From Centropus unirufus (lineage: Eukaryota; Chordata; Aves; Cuculiformes; Centropidae), in contig VYZI01000351.1 of NCBI GenBank assembly GCA_013397695.1, positions 375,057 through 439,056 of the forward strand: a stretch of DNA of 64,000 bases, read 5' to 3'. Position 1 is the stretch's first letter, and every line of letters starts with the position of its first letter. The notes under the pieces are model-generated. The model had not been told where the DNA came from. It made no database searches and worked only from the letters and a program-made list of their open reading frames with translations. Positions 10,111-20,516 of this stretch are shown piece after piece. Position numbers and translations under genes: made by a program.

Positions 10111-13100
10111 TGTCATAATATTTGACTGAGGAATAGAATGGCATTTATGATTAAAATATATCTTTGTATAAAAGTACCACAGTCAAGAATTCTTACATTA
10201 AAATATATTGGGGGGGAAGGATTTTTACTACTTTAATGTTTCCCTTTCTTCAAAAAGCGTAATGGATATCTTGATTTTTTGACCCTAACAAACTGTTTAG
10301 AGTTGTCTGTATTTTAAAAGGTCTATGTGTGTGCAAATGATAAAGGTAATTAAATTTATCACCTGGAGAAACAAGCTGAAAGAATCCAAATACACACATC
10401 CTGGTCAATAAAAATACAGTTGTTTGGGGGTTTTTTGATCTGAGTCTGACAGTTTCATAAAACACAGGTTGTCATATACAGGCAGAAATCAAGTGTGAGA
10501 AAAGTAACATTTTTGTATTCTTTAGTTAATGGATGAACACTAATGTTAACTCTTTGTTTCATGTTAGAATCATGGCCATGCTACCAACACACTGTAAATG
10601 ATTATAACCCCTTAAAAACATTTTCCACTGACAAAACAAATATGAGAATGAATGTTGAACACAGAGTAAGGTCTCTAACCATGGTCCCCAACAGAACAAA
10701 ACTGCACTACAGAACGACAGTATTATGAAGATTCAGGTGCTGACATTTAGTGACTGTTGTATGAAGTTTTCACTTATAAGCAGGAAATGAATACATGAAA
10801 ATATTTTGTTGTAAAAAATAAGATACAGTGCTATTAAACATTGTTTTAAGTAATGTGGAAAAATAAAAGAGTAAAACAAAACCACAGTTCTACAAGCTTT
10901 TCCTTTACATTATTTTTGCCTTATTTAATTCCAGCTTTGCAGCTCCAGCTACTGTTAACAGACACTTACCTATTAACCAATTCTCTGACAAACTAAGGAA
11001 AAGCACCCAAATCAGAAGTTGGTAGTGGAGGCCTTTTGTAGAAATAGGATTTAGATCCAATGCTGTCATGAAGTGTTTCAGTCCACACTGCATTTACCTG
11101 CTGTAAAGCCCACCTGCCAGTCAACCCTACTTCAGTTACAGATAGAAATGGTTTCAATACAGCACAAAGAGGGGGAAAAATGAAAATGTCCTCTGAATCT
11201 TCATTTCAGAGTTAGTCTAGTAATGAACCTTTAGAAAATGTTAGCATCTTAGAAAAGAGGGATATTTTTGCTCAGTTTACTGCATGCGATTTACTTACAA
11301 ACATCTTTCTTCCTCACTTGTAGCTAGCATTACTTCTTCAAAACAAAGACTTTGTTCCACACCTTCACAAATATTACCGATTTTTTTTTAGTCATAAAGT
11401 ACCACTTACTATGCAAACAGCTCAGATGCAAGCTCGGAGCTCATTTGTTGTCACAGTGTTTTCTTATTTTGATACTTATTGAAAAGCATTAAAACCATTA
11501 GCCATTCTGCAACTGATATTTAGATCTCTTACCATATATACCTAGTTAAAATCTGATTTTTTTTAAACAGTTACATTATTTTTCCAATCAAAGTACAAGT
11601 CATTCAGAGTTAGAGAACATTCAGGCATGACAAGATCTCATGCCATTTACACGAGCCCTGCTGGTCCGGCTGTGGGACTATTTCCTTTCCTGAATCGATT
11701 CTGCGTTGCCTTTACCATTGATGACCACTACACAGCTATGAATACCCATCCTGCTTTTCCAGCACGCACAAAGACTACTTTGGCCGTAACCACGTTCAGT
11801 GGATATCATTGCTTGTGAAGGTAAAAAACCTGCAAATACTCAGTGAGGGGAGAAGGTTCCCTTCTCACTGTGTGAACCTTTCTGGCTACACTTCAAACAC
11901 CAGGCAGCCCCATAAGTCACTTGGGAACACAACACACAGATTTGTGTGTCTTCAGACCAGTGGGATTCTTCCATCTGGATAACAAAGAGACATCACTTTT
12001 GACGTAAGTTTTGATAATTTTTAGACTCCAGGGCAGGTTGCCAGTCCCTTTCAGAAAGACCCAAATAAAACAAAAGAAAATCAGAAAAAAAATTGATCTT
12101 TCCAAAAGGTCTGGTTCACAAATATTCTGAATGTCTTCCTTTTCCACAGAAGAATAACACAACACCAGGAAACCTTTCAAGTGCCCATAAAACAGCATTG
12201 CCATTCTTTGCCATGCTTTCTTTATATTATTATTACTAAATGACAAGGTTTTTACATTCTTTTTATTATTTTAATAGCTTTTTTCCCCCAGAGAAGTGTT
12301 GCAGCTTGTTCCTAATCTATATATTTTGGAAAGGCATGAAATACACGTTACATAAACAAGCTGTGATTTTTATTTTTTTTTCATCATTTTACTGGTAATA
12401 CCACACTTTAATGTCCTTTCCTCACTCCTCCAACTTAGAAGAAACCGGAGGACAGCTAAACTGCCCACTAGTTGTCTACATTTTCATTTCACTTATTATA
12501 TGCCACGTTAACTGCAGCACTTGCCAGCAGACAGACGTGATCTTAAAGCACCAGAGGAACCACAATGACTTTCTATCCATACTGACAGGTCTTGGAGAGC
12601 AGTCAGGTCCTGCAGTAATAATTCAGTATTTCATACTGAGGGGTCACTTTAGGTGAATTTTGGGGCAGGGCAGGGTTAGGATTTTGCACTGCTCTTGGTT
12701 TTGACAATCTTCAATATATGGTAGTTGCATATAGTTTCTTAATCTGCTTTTTATAAATATTAAAGAATAAAAAAACCCCGTATATATTAAATGTATTAAA
12801 TATTTCTAGTTTATTCTTTGAAAAAAAATCCCTTCAAATATAGCCCCTACATGATGAACAACAATGATTTCTTGGATCAGTAACTTTTATCTTCTACATT
12901 TCAGGATAGAAGGTTGTTGTTGTGTTCTCTACTGTTCTCAGGGTCCTTGTAGCACACTGTTTCTGTGGACAGTGTATCCTCCATTGCTTTAAAGTAAATC
13001 TGCCTGCACTTAACGCTCACAGGTTCACAAGAGGGAGGTTCAAAGGCAAATGCCAGACCGTACCCATCTGCGTGCATGTCCTTGCTCTCATTAAGACTTC

Positions 13101-13700
13101 TTTGAAGACCATCTTTTACTCCCTAGCACAGTCCTCACTGCACAAGCAATACCTTAATTCTGACCCCCACCTGAACATTGTCAGTGTAAGGAGTCACTCT
13201 TCCCGCTTTCCCAAATGAAACAGCCCATCATGAGCTAAAAAACTGCATTTCCAAATAAACCACTAAAACTAGTCAGAATTAAGGTTGAAGTGAGATATTT
13301 CTGCAGCTGATGAAGCCTAGAGCAGGCAGCAAGTTCACTCCTACTAAGAGACAACTATGGGAGGGCCAAATCTCCACAAGATGGAAGTCATTGGCTCCCC
13401 TCAGCACTGCCCAGCTGGGTACAAACCTAAGCACCAAAAATCATCTACTACCACTTAAAAGCAAGATTTAAATAGAACGTGGCATTAATGAGACCAAACA
13501 GTTTACACTGTTAAGACCTTGTTAGTCACTCCTAGCTGTTGGATTATCCCATGCTAGCTTTGCTCTTAAAATTTACCTCAAAAGTTTGAGGAAAATTCTA
13601 TGACAATTTTAAGCACCAAAGCGACAACTTAAAAAAAAAATTTCAACAGAGCTCTGCAATACTGTCAATCCCACTCATCTAAAACACATGGATAACCTTA
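10111..13700. other. AT-rich interval without protein gene
   Basis: No open frame here resembles a known protein and I see no obvious repeat. Several AATAAA/TTTATT hexamers occur on both strands. It may be 3' UTR extension of FGD5, exon sequence of the candidate antisense RNA, or plain intergenic DNA. Confidence 0.4.
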
Positions 13701-14099
13701 AATCCTGCTTTTATTCTTGTCACGCCCTGACTTCTGACCCACTCTTAGACCAATACGCGCTTTTACCGCCAAAAAATCACCGAGCCCCGTGAGGGGCTTT
13801 GCCCTGTGCCATGGGTACTCGCACAGCCCACGCTCTCCATTGTGACCCTTGTCCGTTCCCACACGTAAAGCCCCCTGTCCCCTCTCACCTCTGGTCCATG
13901 GCAAATTCCATCCGTTCTCCTGGCCAAGGTGCACTTCCCTCAGGGGCTTTTCCCTCTTGTATGGCAGCTCTGCAGGGCGTTTCTGTTCTGAGGTGATTGT
14001 CCCACAAAATGGAGAAGCTGAACGGTCCTGGCAATCAGTGGGAGAGTTTGAACAAGGCCGCCACTAAAATCCTTTCTGATCCATGGCTGGGAGCAGGGG

Positions 14100-14420
14100 G
14101 ACACTTCATGACAGGAACCGTGGCCGGTGGAGAGGAGCCCATGCTGGGACACACAGTCATGACAGAAACCACGTCCCATGGAGAGGAGCCCACGCTCCTG
14201 ACAGGAATCACAGCCTGTGGGGAGAAAGCCCCTACTCCTGACAGGAACTGCAGGGAAGCCCGTGCTGGAGTCCACACTCCTGACAGGAACGACATCCCAT
14301 GGAGCACACATTCCTGACAGGAACGATATTCCATGGAGCACACAGCCTTCACAGGACCGGCATTCCACGGAGAGGAGCGGCCTCTGGGCAGGACCCACGG
14401 TGCACTGAGAGGAGCCCGCG
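14100..14420. repeat. Degenerate minisatellite, units about 34-51 bp
   Basis: The core 'TGACAGGAAC' recurs at 14109, 14160 (variant), 14199, 14239, 14281, 14315 and about 14350 (variant), usually followed by 'atcccatggag' and 'agcccacgctc'-like text. Spacing drifts from 51 to 34 bases. It produces long but low-complexity minus-strand frames that I do not regard as coding. GC content rises sharply compared with both flanks. Confidence 0.8.
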
Positions 14421-14599
14421 CTGGGGGCGGGCGCGGAGGTGGCAGGTGGAGGGGTCGGGAGGGAAGGAGTGGAATTCAGCCTGGCAGGACGGGGCAAAAG
14501 GGGAGGGGGGTGCCTTGCTTTCTGGCTTTCTCACCTGCCAGATCTGTTTTAACTGGCCACTAGTTAAAATAATTTTCCCCAAGTCGAGTGTTTTGCCCG

Positions 14600-17160
14600 T
14601 GGCAGAAATTGGCCGGTGACCTTTCTGTCTTTATCTTGACCTACAAGCTTTTTTCTTATCCTATTTTCTCCCCCTGCCCTGTTACAGAGTGGGAAGTGAG
14701 TGGCTGGGTCAGCATCTGGCTGCAGTCCAAGGTCAACACACCACGCTAGACTTGACAGATTTAATTCTTTGCTGCCAGGCTTTAACCTTTACCTGTAGGG
14801 TCTCTTGATTGTCTTTTTCACCTCTTGCCTCTTCTGTTGATTTTCGTTTGTCATAGCTAAAGCCAAAAAGGGCCCATACAAGCTCCTTTTTTTTTACTGA
14901 TGCTCTTTTAAATTGCAGCATTATCTAATAGAATATTGCTTATTAAATAAGGGCATATAGTTCTGTATTTCATTAGTTATTGCAAGAACTGTAGCAAAAT
15001 TTGTCACAATCGTGATGCAGCTTTCTTCAGGGCACTTTTTGTTGCCAGCCTCAGTGAGCACAGTGGAACTGCACAAGTAGGACTGTACTCTGCACCAGAG
15101 GCCAGAGTGTAACACTGCAAAGCATCCCCAAAAAAATTACGCTATCACACCTAACTATGTGTGAGCATCAAATTTCACACTTTGAAATTCTGGGTATTTA
15201 CAGATAATACTACAACACTACAGAACTTGGAGTGTTCACTATTTTTAAACACAAGAAACATATCACACACCCAGAAGTTGAGATACTATTTTCATTTTAT
15301 TTCCATGAAATCATAATGTGAAGCCATGTAGTTCTAACTTGTGATCACTCCCTCCCCTAAATGCATACAACTATCAATGTACACCTTGGAACATTTTTGC
15401 AAGATAGCACTAAGCAATCTTATTTATTTTCAAAACAATGTGCAAAATTTTCAGCAGCACACTTTACTTAATAGGATATACAGTTTTCATTAGTGCCTTT
15501 TCATTTCCAATATGAATTTCAGGTAGAGGAAAAATACCTTTAATGCATTTCTTTATACATTGCCTTTCAGCGATGTCAGTAACAGCTTCATGCATTGGTA
15601 AAATTCAAAACACAGAATTGTGCTCTAGCAGTTTAGACCACAGGTCTAAGTGCAATATCCTGACTCTCAAAGTATCTCAGATCTTGGGCTTTAATAAAGA
15701 GATAAAATGAGTATGCAAAGAAGCACAATAATGTAAACTGAAAAACCACCCTTTCTCTCAATCACTAGATCCACTAGGCTCCAATGAGAGACACTGTCAA
15801 TGCAACATCCTCCCATAGCAGAGTCCTCACAATGCACAGAACTATGGAAGGAGCCCTGCTGAAAGAGCCTGGGCTCTCAGGAGCACATCCAACTGGATGA
15901 AATAACAACATGTTTGGAAATAACCATCAGCACGCACCTGCTTTATGGGTTCAGCACCCCAGTGATTGCTGGGGTTTCCCATTCTCCTACTCCTTTATGC
16001 CACAGCAATCCTTTCACCACACGTACACACACATCTGGTTACAAATACATACTGTATTATCATGAAAATCCCTCAGAACCAAAATACCAGTTTAAGTGTT
16101 TTAATTTTCCCTTGAGCTGGCAAAAAATAACATAGTGGAAGGATATTGCAGATCTTCAATTGTGCAGGTTTACATAAGAATTGTTGACAGGACTTATAGG
16201 GACTTCAGACTTGCTTATTCATATTTCTAGTCTTTCCTCAGATACATCTCAAACTCACCTTAGCAAGAATTCTGTTCATATAAAAAAAAACACAGCCACA
16301 AGTCAGAGGTGTGTTTTTGCTGTTGAAGGTGTGTGCACGTCCACACTATGAGAATTTGAATTCTTCATGTATTTAATATTACTCATGAACAAACAGACAA
16401 GACATTTTTTAAACATTTTCCTTTATTTATGTATTGCCAACACATCTGTACATCATGTGCTCTCTGTTTTGTGACAGGATATAATTCATAGATGTAGTTC
16501 TTCATTTCTCATATCCTTGCCCCAAATAGCCAGTTCTAACAATAAACCCACCAAAAGGCAAACAAGAAAAAAACACAAACAAAAAAATCAGGGTGCTGAC
16601 TGTGTAGCTATTCAGACAACAGCACCTCCTGGTTAAGCAAATATTACCTTCAGCTCTCTCTTCTGTACATATCCTTTCGGGACTTGCTATCACTTCACTT
16701 TATGGTCACTCCTAAAGGTAGCATTGGTCAAAATTACCAGACAGGTGACACTAGATCTGCACCAAGATTGTGAATTGCCTCAGATAGAGATGGCAAGCAG
16801 CAAAAGGTGAACTCTTCTGAGTGCCTGTCTCAATTGCACCCAAACCTGGCTCATGGCTACAATGAATGGCACGTACGGAGGCAGAACCAGCCTCGCTTAA
16901 AGTCAGCTCCACTGAGAGAGCCCTTGTCAATGGCACTGACTTCACAAAATGGAAGAACATCTCAGGACAGTCTGGCAGAGCTAGCACCTACTGCACACCT
17001 ACCTTTGGCTGTGCGTCCTTAGTGAGGACCAAGAGGTGGGTGGCATCACCACCTCCACCCATTACTTCCAGCTGCAGGCTATGGCGGAGGCTCCTAGGAG
17101 GTTTCCAAGGTCTCTGACCTCGAGCAGGAGCAGTGCTTCCTGGCTATGTTCCTGTAGTGG
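14600..17160. other. Non-coding interval between the two GC-rich repeat blocks
   Basis: AT-rich, with no recognisable coding exon or repeat family. A minus-strand poly(A) hexamer (TTTATT on plus, 16422-16427) is followed on the minus strand by a TGTCTTGTCTGTTTGTTC stretch, a plausible 3' end for a minus transcript from the NR2C2 promoter. Confidence 0.4.
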
Positions 17161-17169
17161 GACCCTGAT

Positions 17170-17500
17170 TCCATTCCCAAAGCCTAAGGGGAACATTCCC
17201 ATTGTTTAAGTGGGACCTCGTGCCCTTCCCGGCTGGGGCACAGACCCTGGCCCTCTTCCCAAAGCGGGACTCCGTTCCCAAAGCAGGACCCCAGCTTCAT
17301 TCCCAAAGTGGGACTCCATCCCCGAGCTGACCCCATGTCCGAAGTGGGAGTTCCTTGCCAAAGCCAGATGCTGTTCCTGAAGCAGGACCCTAGCACCATT
17401 CCCAAAGGGGGACCCCATGCCTTCAAGGCTGAGGCACGGACCCCAGCTCCGTTCCGGGCCGGGGCGCATATCCCGGATCCCTTACCCCAGCGGGACCCCG
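17170..17500. repeat. Degenerate 'TTCCCAAAGYGGGAC' tandem repeat beside gap
   Basis: The motif ATTCCCAAAG or a close variant recurs at about 17174, 17255, 17274, 17298 and 17399, followed by GGGACYCC- or GGGACCCC-type text. Related CCGGCC-rich copies continue to about 17510. The array runs into GC-rich sequence and then the N run. Open frames across it are low-complexity shadows. Confidence 0.75.
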
Positions 17501-17600
17501 TGCCCTTCCCGGCCGGGGCGCCCCCTCCCGGCGGGGCCGCACACCACACGGCCCGGGGCGCAGGCCCCCTCCGCCGCTCGCGCGGTCCCCCCGGCGCCGG

Positions 17601-17840
17601 NNNNNNNNNNNNNNNNNNNNNNNNNNNNNNNNNNNNNNNNNNNNNNNNNNNNNNNNNNNNNNNNNNNNNNNNNNNNNNNNNNNNNNNNNNNNNNNNNNNN
17701 NNNNNNNNNNNNNNNNNNNNNNNNNNNNNNNNNNNNNNNNNNNNNNNNNNNNNNNNNNNNNNNNNNNNNNNNNNNNNNNNNNNNNNNNNNNNNNNNNNNN
17801 NNNNNNNNNNNNNNNNNNNNNNNNNNNNNNNNNNNNNNNN
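17601..17840. other. Assembly gap (240 N) in CpG-rich promoter region
   Basis: A run of 240 N inside very GC-rich sequence. Frames that cross it are artefacts. The true missing length is unknown, and a transcription start or first exon could lie inside. Confidence 0.97.
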
Positions 17841-18280
17841 GGGCCGCGCCGGGCACCGACACCGGCCCGGGCAGGGTCACCGCCGGGGCACGCTTGGCGA
17901 CGCGTCCTGAGGTAAAAAAAAAATTGATTTTTTTCCGATGGAGACGGCCCGGAGGGGTCCCTGGCGCCGGGGCCGCGCTGAGGGCGGGGGCGGCGGGGAG
18001 GGCGGCGCGGCGGCTCCGGTGGGGCTGGCGGCGGGGCGGCTCCGCGGAGACAGCGGGGAGCGGAGCGCTGGGGGCCGCCCGGTGCCGCGGCCGGTCCAGT
18101 GAGCGCCGTGTGCTGTCCGGGGGGCCGCAGGGGCGGCGGCGGTGATGAGCGCGGGCAGAGAGAGGAGAAGATGGAGTCTGAGCGGGCGGAGGCGGCGGCT
18201 TGAACCCGACCCTTTTACCTTTGCCACCGGGAGGGCGGAGGGGAGGGGGCGGCGGGTACTTTGCATACGGGGCTGAGACC

Positions 18281-18430
18281 GCCGCCATCTTTACCGGCCG
18301 CTTCCCTCCCGCCGTGCCCGGGCCTCTCACAGCCTGGCAGAAGGATACCCCGGCGGGGAGGGGGTGGGGGGCTAATGGCGGCGGCGGCCCCGCCTGGGAC
18401 CTGGCTGCCGGCCAGCACCGCCATCTTGCG
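18281..18430 (-). promoter_or_regulatory. Two YY1-type AAGATGGCGG elements, minus orientation
   Basis: GCCGCCATCTTTA at 18281-18293 and CACCGCCATCTTGCG at 18416-18430 read as AAGATGGCGGC and CAAGATGGCGGTG on the minus strand. In TATA-less promoters this motif is usually just downstream of the start in transcript orientation, so the pair points to a minus-strand start at about 18300-18450. Confidence 0.55.
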
Positions 18431-18505
18431 CTCAGCCGCGTCCCTCAGGTGTTTTTGCCTCTCGCTCGGGAGGCGGGGCCGCCGGTCGACAGGCGGCTCT
18501 CTCAG

Positions 18506-18697
18506 CCAATGGGAGGCGCGCGAGGGAGCGCTGCGGCCTCGGTGAGGTCATTGGTTGAGAGGGGAGGGGTCAGGGGCGTGGCTTCGCGGCGCGTCCGTTG
18601 CTGGCAGGCGGTTGGGCGGGGCGGGACGCGGCGCAGCCAATGGGGACAGGCGGCGGGCGGGAGGTGATTGGGCGGGGCGCGGCGCGGCGCAGCCAAT
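18506..18697. promoter_or_regulatory. Cluster of five CCAAT/ATTGG (NF-Y-type) boxes with GC boxes
   Basis: CCAAT at 18506-18510, 18637-18641 and 18693-18697, and ATTGG (CCAAT on minus) at 18550-18554 and 18667-18671. The last copies lie in a near tandem duplication of about 56 bases (GGGCGGGGC ... GCGCAGCCAATGGGG). GGGCGGGGC Sp1-type boxes accompany each. Spacing and density are typical of housekeeping promoters. Confidence 0.7.
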
Positions 18698-20432
18698 GGG
18701 GGCGGGCGGCGGGAAGGAGGCGGCAGGCCCAGGGGCCGGGGCCATGGCCGCCTCGGTTTTCGGGGGCGGCCGCTGCCAGAGGGTCCCGGCGGGGCCTCAG
18801 CGGCGAGCCCGGGCCCCGCTGAGCAGTAGAGCGCTCAGTGTGAGGGTCCCGCTTTCCTCAAGACAAGGGAACGCATTTCCATAAATTGAAGCTTGAATCG
18901 GGCCTTTTGCCCTGCCGCCCCCTCGGGCCGTGCCTGTAAAACGTCTCCAGCGGAGTCGGACTCCGCTCTCCGGTGTCGCTGCAGCTTGGGGAGGGATGGG
19001 CGGCTGGGGCAGCCGCTCCTCTACCCGTGCCGCGCTGCCTGAAGGTATTTTCCTGGTGCTCCAGGTGTCTCCTTGCAGTTCTTCAAGTTCCACTTTTTTT
19101 GGTTTTTTTGGGGTGGGGGTGTTTTTTCCCCCGTGAACTCTGCTGCTCAGGGGTTTTGCTGGGAAGATTATTTTGGCTTGTGTCATGTTTTGGGAGTCAT
19201 CACTAACAAGCTTGGCTTGGCCGTGGCTGTCTCAGAGCTTCCAGCTGGGTTTGGTCAGGGAGTCCCTGCTTATTGCTGCGCTGGGAAGCTTGAAAGTACA
19301 AAAACCCTTGGTGGATGACAACAACAGCCAATCTGCCTGAGAATGAATGCAGCAAAGACTTCACTGGGGCTTAGAAAGGTATTCTTAGGAGCAAAACATT
19401 TCATCTTCAGGATTTCCTTCATCTTAAAGCAGTGAGAAAACGTCATGATGAGCATAAGATTATATGCTCCTCACTGAATATTAAACATCCATTTGTTATA
19501 TGTTTTAATTTCATAATTAAAATAAATCGCACCAGCATTCAGAAATGCCTCTTCACCTGGGTCAGAATCTGAACTCTGACTCTGGAATGAGCAAGTCACA
19601 ATTAAAAAATGAATGTGAAATCTTAATTAAATTTACCCTTGGAGAGAACCAGCCCTAATAATGATAAATTAAAAGCATATTGGAAGTGATTTTTTTCCTT
19701 GTTTCTTCCTTTTCCTGTGCATTTTATCCTTTTTTTTTTTTTAAACCTTGAGGAACATGAAGTTGGAGGTACAAACACAATAGGATAAAACAATTTTGCA
19801 GTGTATTCTCAGGGTGATAACACACATGATAATAACACAATAGTTTAGATAAATTGTCACATCTAAAATGTATTTTCTGTTATTTCCTTTACTGTGCAAG
19901 ATTATCATAAGAATACAGATGAACATGGGAGTTTGATGGAATGACTTAAGAATGAGGTTAAGTAACTTCTTATTAGGTTGCTGTTTCCTTGTTCAGCCTG
20001 TAGTGGAGAAGCAGTTTAACTGGAAGGTTTTTCCTCCCTTGAGTTGAGGAAGGCACCTTAGGGAGCTTGGAGGTCCACAAACCATGTCAGCTGGTGACAC
20101 TCAAATCAGTCCTTTCTAATTTATGAAAGTAACACCTCTTCTTTCCATTTTAAAGGATGGAGTAAAAATAGAATGAAAACAATAGGGTGAAAACATGAGA
20201 AGCTTGATGGAGTAAAAGTATAGTGCTGTGCGTCAGTGTTTTGAACAGCATGGTTCCCGTATGCATGTACTGTCCATACGTGTGTGCACACATGGCATCC
20301 ATGGCATATTTTCTGATTTAGCAGATATATCACTACTGTAAATTATCAGAGTCATATCAGAGCTTTCTTTAATAAGAGCAAAACACCCTAACTTTTGTGC
20401 CTGATGGAAATTGCTGGCATCTTTTCAAACAG

Positions 20433-20516
20433 GTTCTCTAATGATCTTGCTTCACCATGGCAACCAATGTGGAGGTGCTGGCTCAGCAGGTAGTGGAGGC
20501 TCAGCAGGTGGCTGAG
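20433..20516 (+). CDS. NR2C2: NR2C2 first coding exon with start codon
   Basis: Acceptor TTTTCAAACAG at 20432, 24 bases of 5' UTR, then ATG at 20457 and MATNVEVLAQQVVEAQQVAE; phase 0 donor GTGAGT. Glutamine/valine-rich. The N-terminal 20 residues resemble the start of NR2C1 (MAT-...-Q-rich) more than the short NR2C2 form, which begins at the later MTSPS. Confidence 0.85.

Larger units (their letters stand above)
9190..18430 (-). ncRNA. Candidate antisense lncRNA, FGD5-AS1-like (limits approximate)
   Basis: In mammals the lncRNA FGD5-AS1 starts at the NR2C2 promoter and runs back toward the FGD5 3' end. Here the same interval has a CpG-rich promoter region with two YY1-type AAGATGGCGG motifs on the minus strand (18281-18293 and 18416-18430) and good minus-strand AATAAA signals at 16427-16422, 9222-9217 and 9213-9208. 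The last two are followed on that strand by a TTTGTTGTTTACTACATTG GU-rich stretch. I could not assign exons, and I see no conserved protein frame. Placement rests on synteny and signals, not on sequence similarity. Confidence 0.3.
17440..19060. promoter_or_regulatory. NR2C2: CpG-island promoter of NR2C2 (probably bidirectional)
   Basis: Dense CpG sequence on both sides of the gap, upstream of the NR2C2 start exon. A strong plus-strand donor, CCTGAG|GTAAAA, at 17911/17912 could close a 5' UTR exon whose start is in the gap; CTCG|GTGAGG at 18540/18541 and GAAG|GTATTT at 19044/19045 are alternatives. YY1 motifs on the minus strand suggest transcription in the other direction as well. No start site can be fixed from sequence alone. 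Confidence 0.75.

Noticed and set aside
13940..14497. 185-codon minus-strand frame
   Set aside because: Built from the degenerate tandem repeat at 14.10-14.42 kb; no domain, and frames on the plus strand are equally open.
17308..18330. Long frames on both strands across the promoter gap
   Set aside because: GC-rich DNA lacks stop codons, and the frames contain about 80 unknown residues from N bases. Proline/arginine-rich text without a family.
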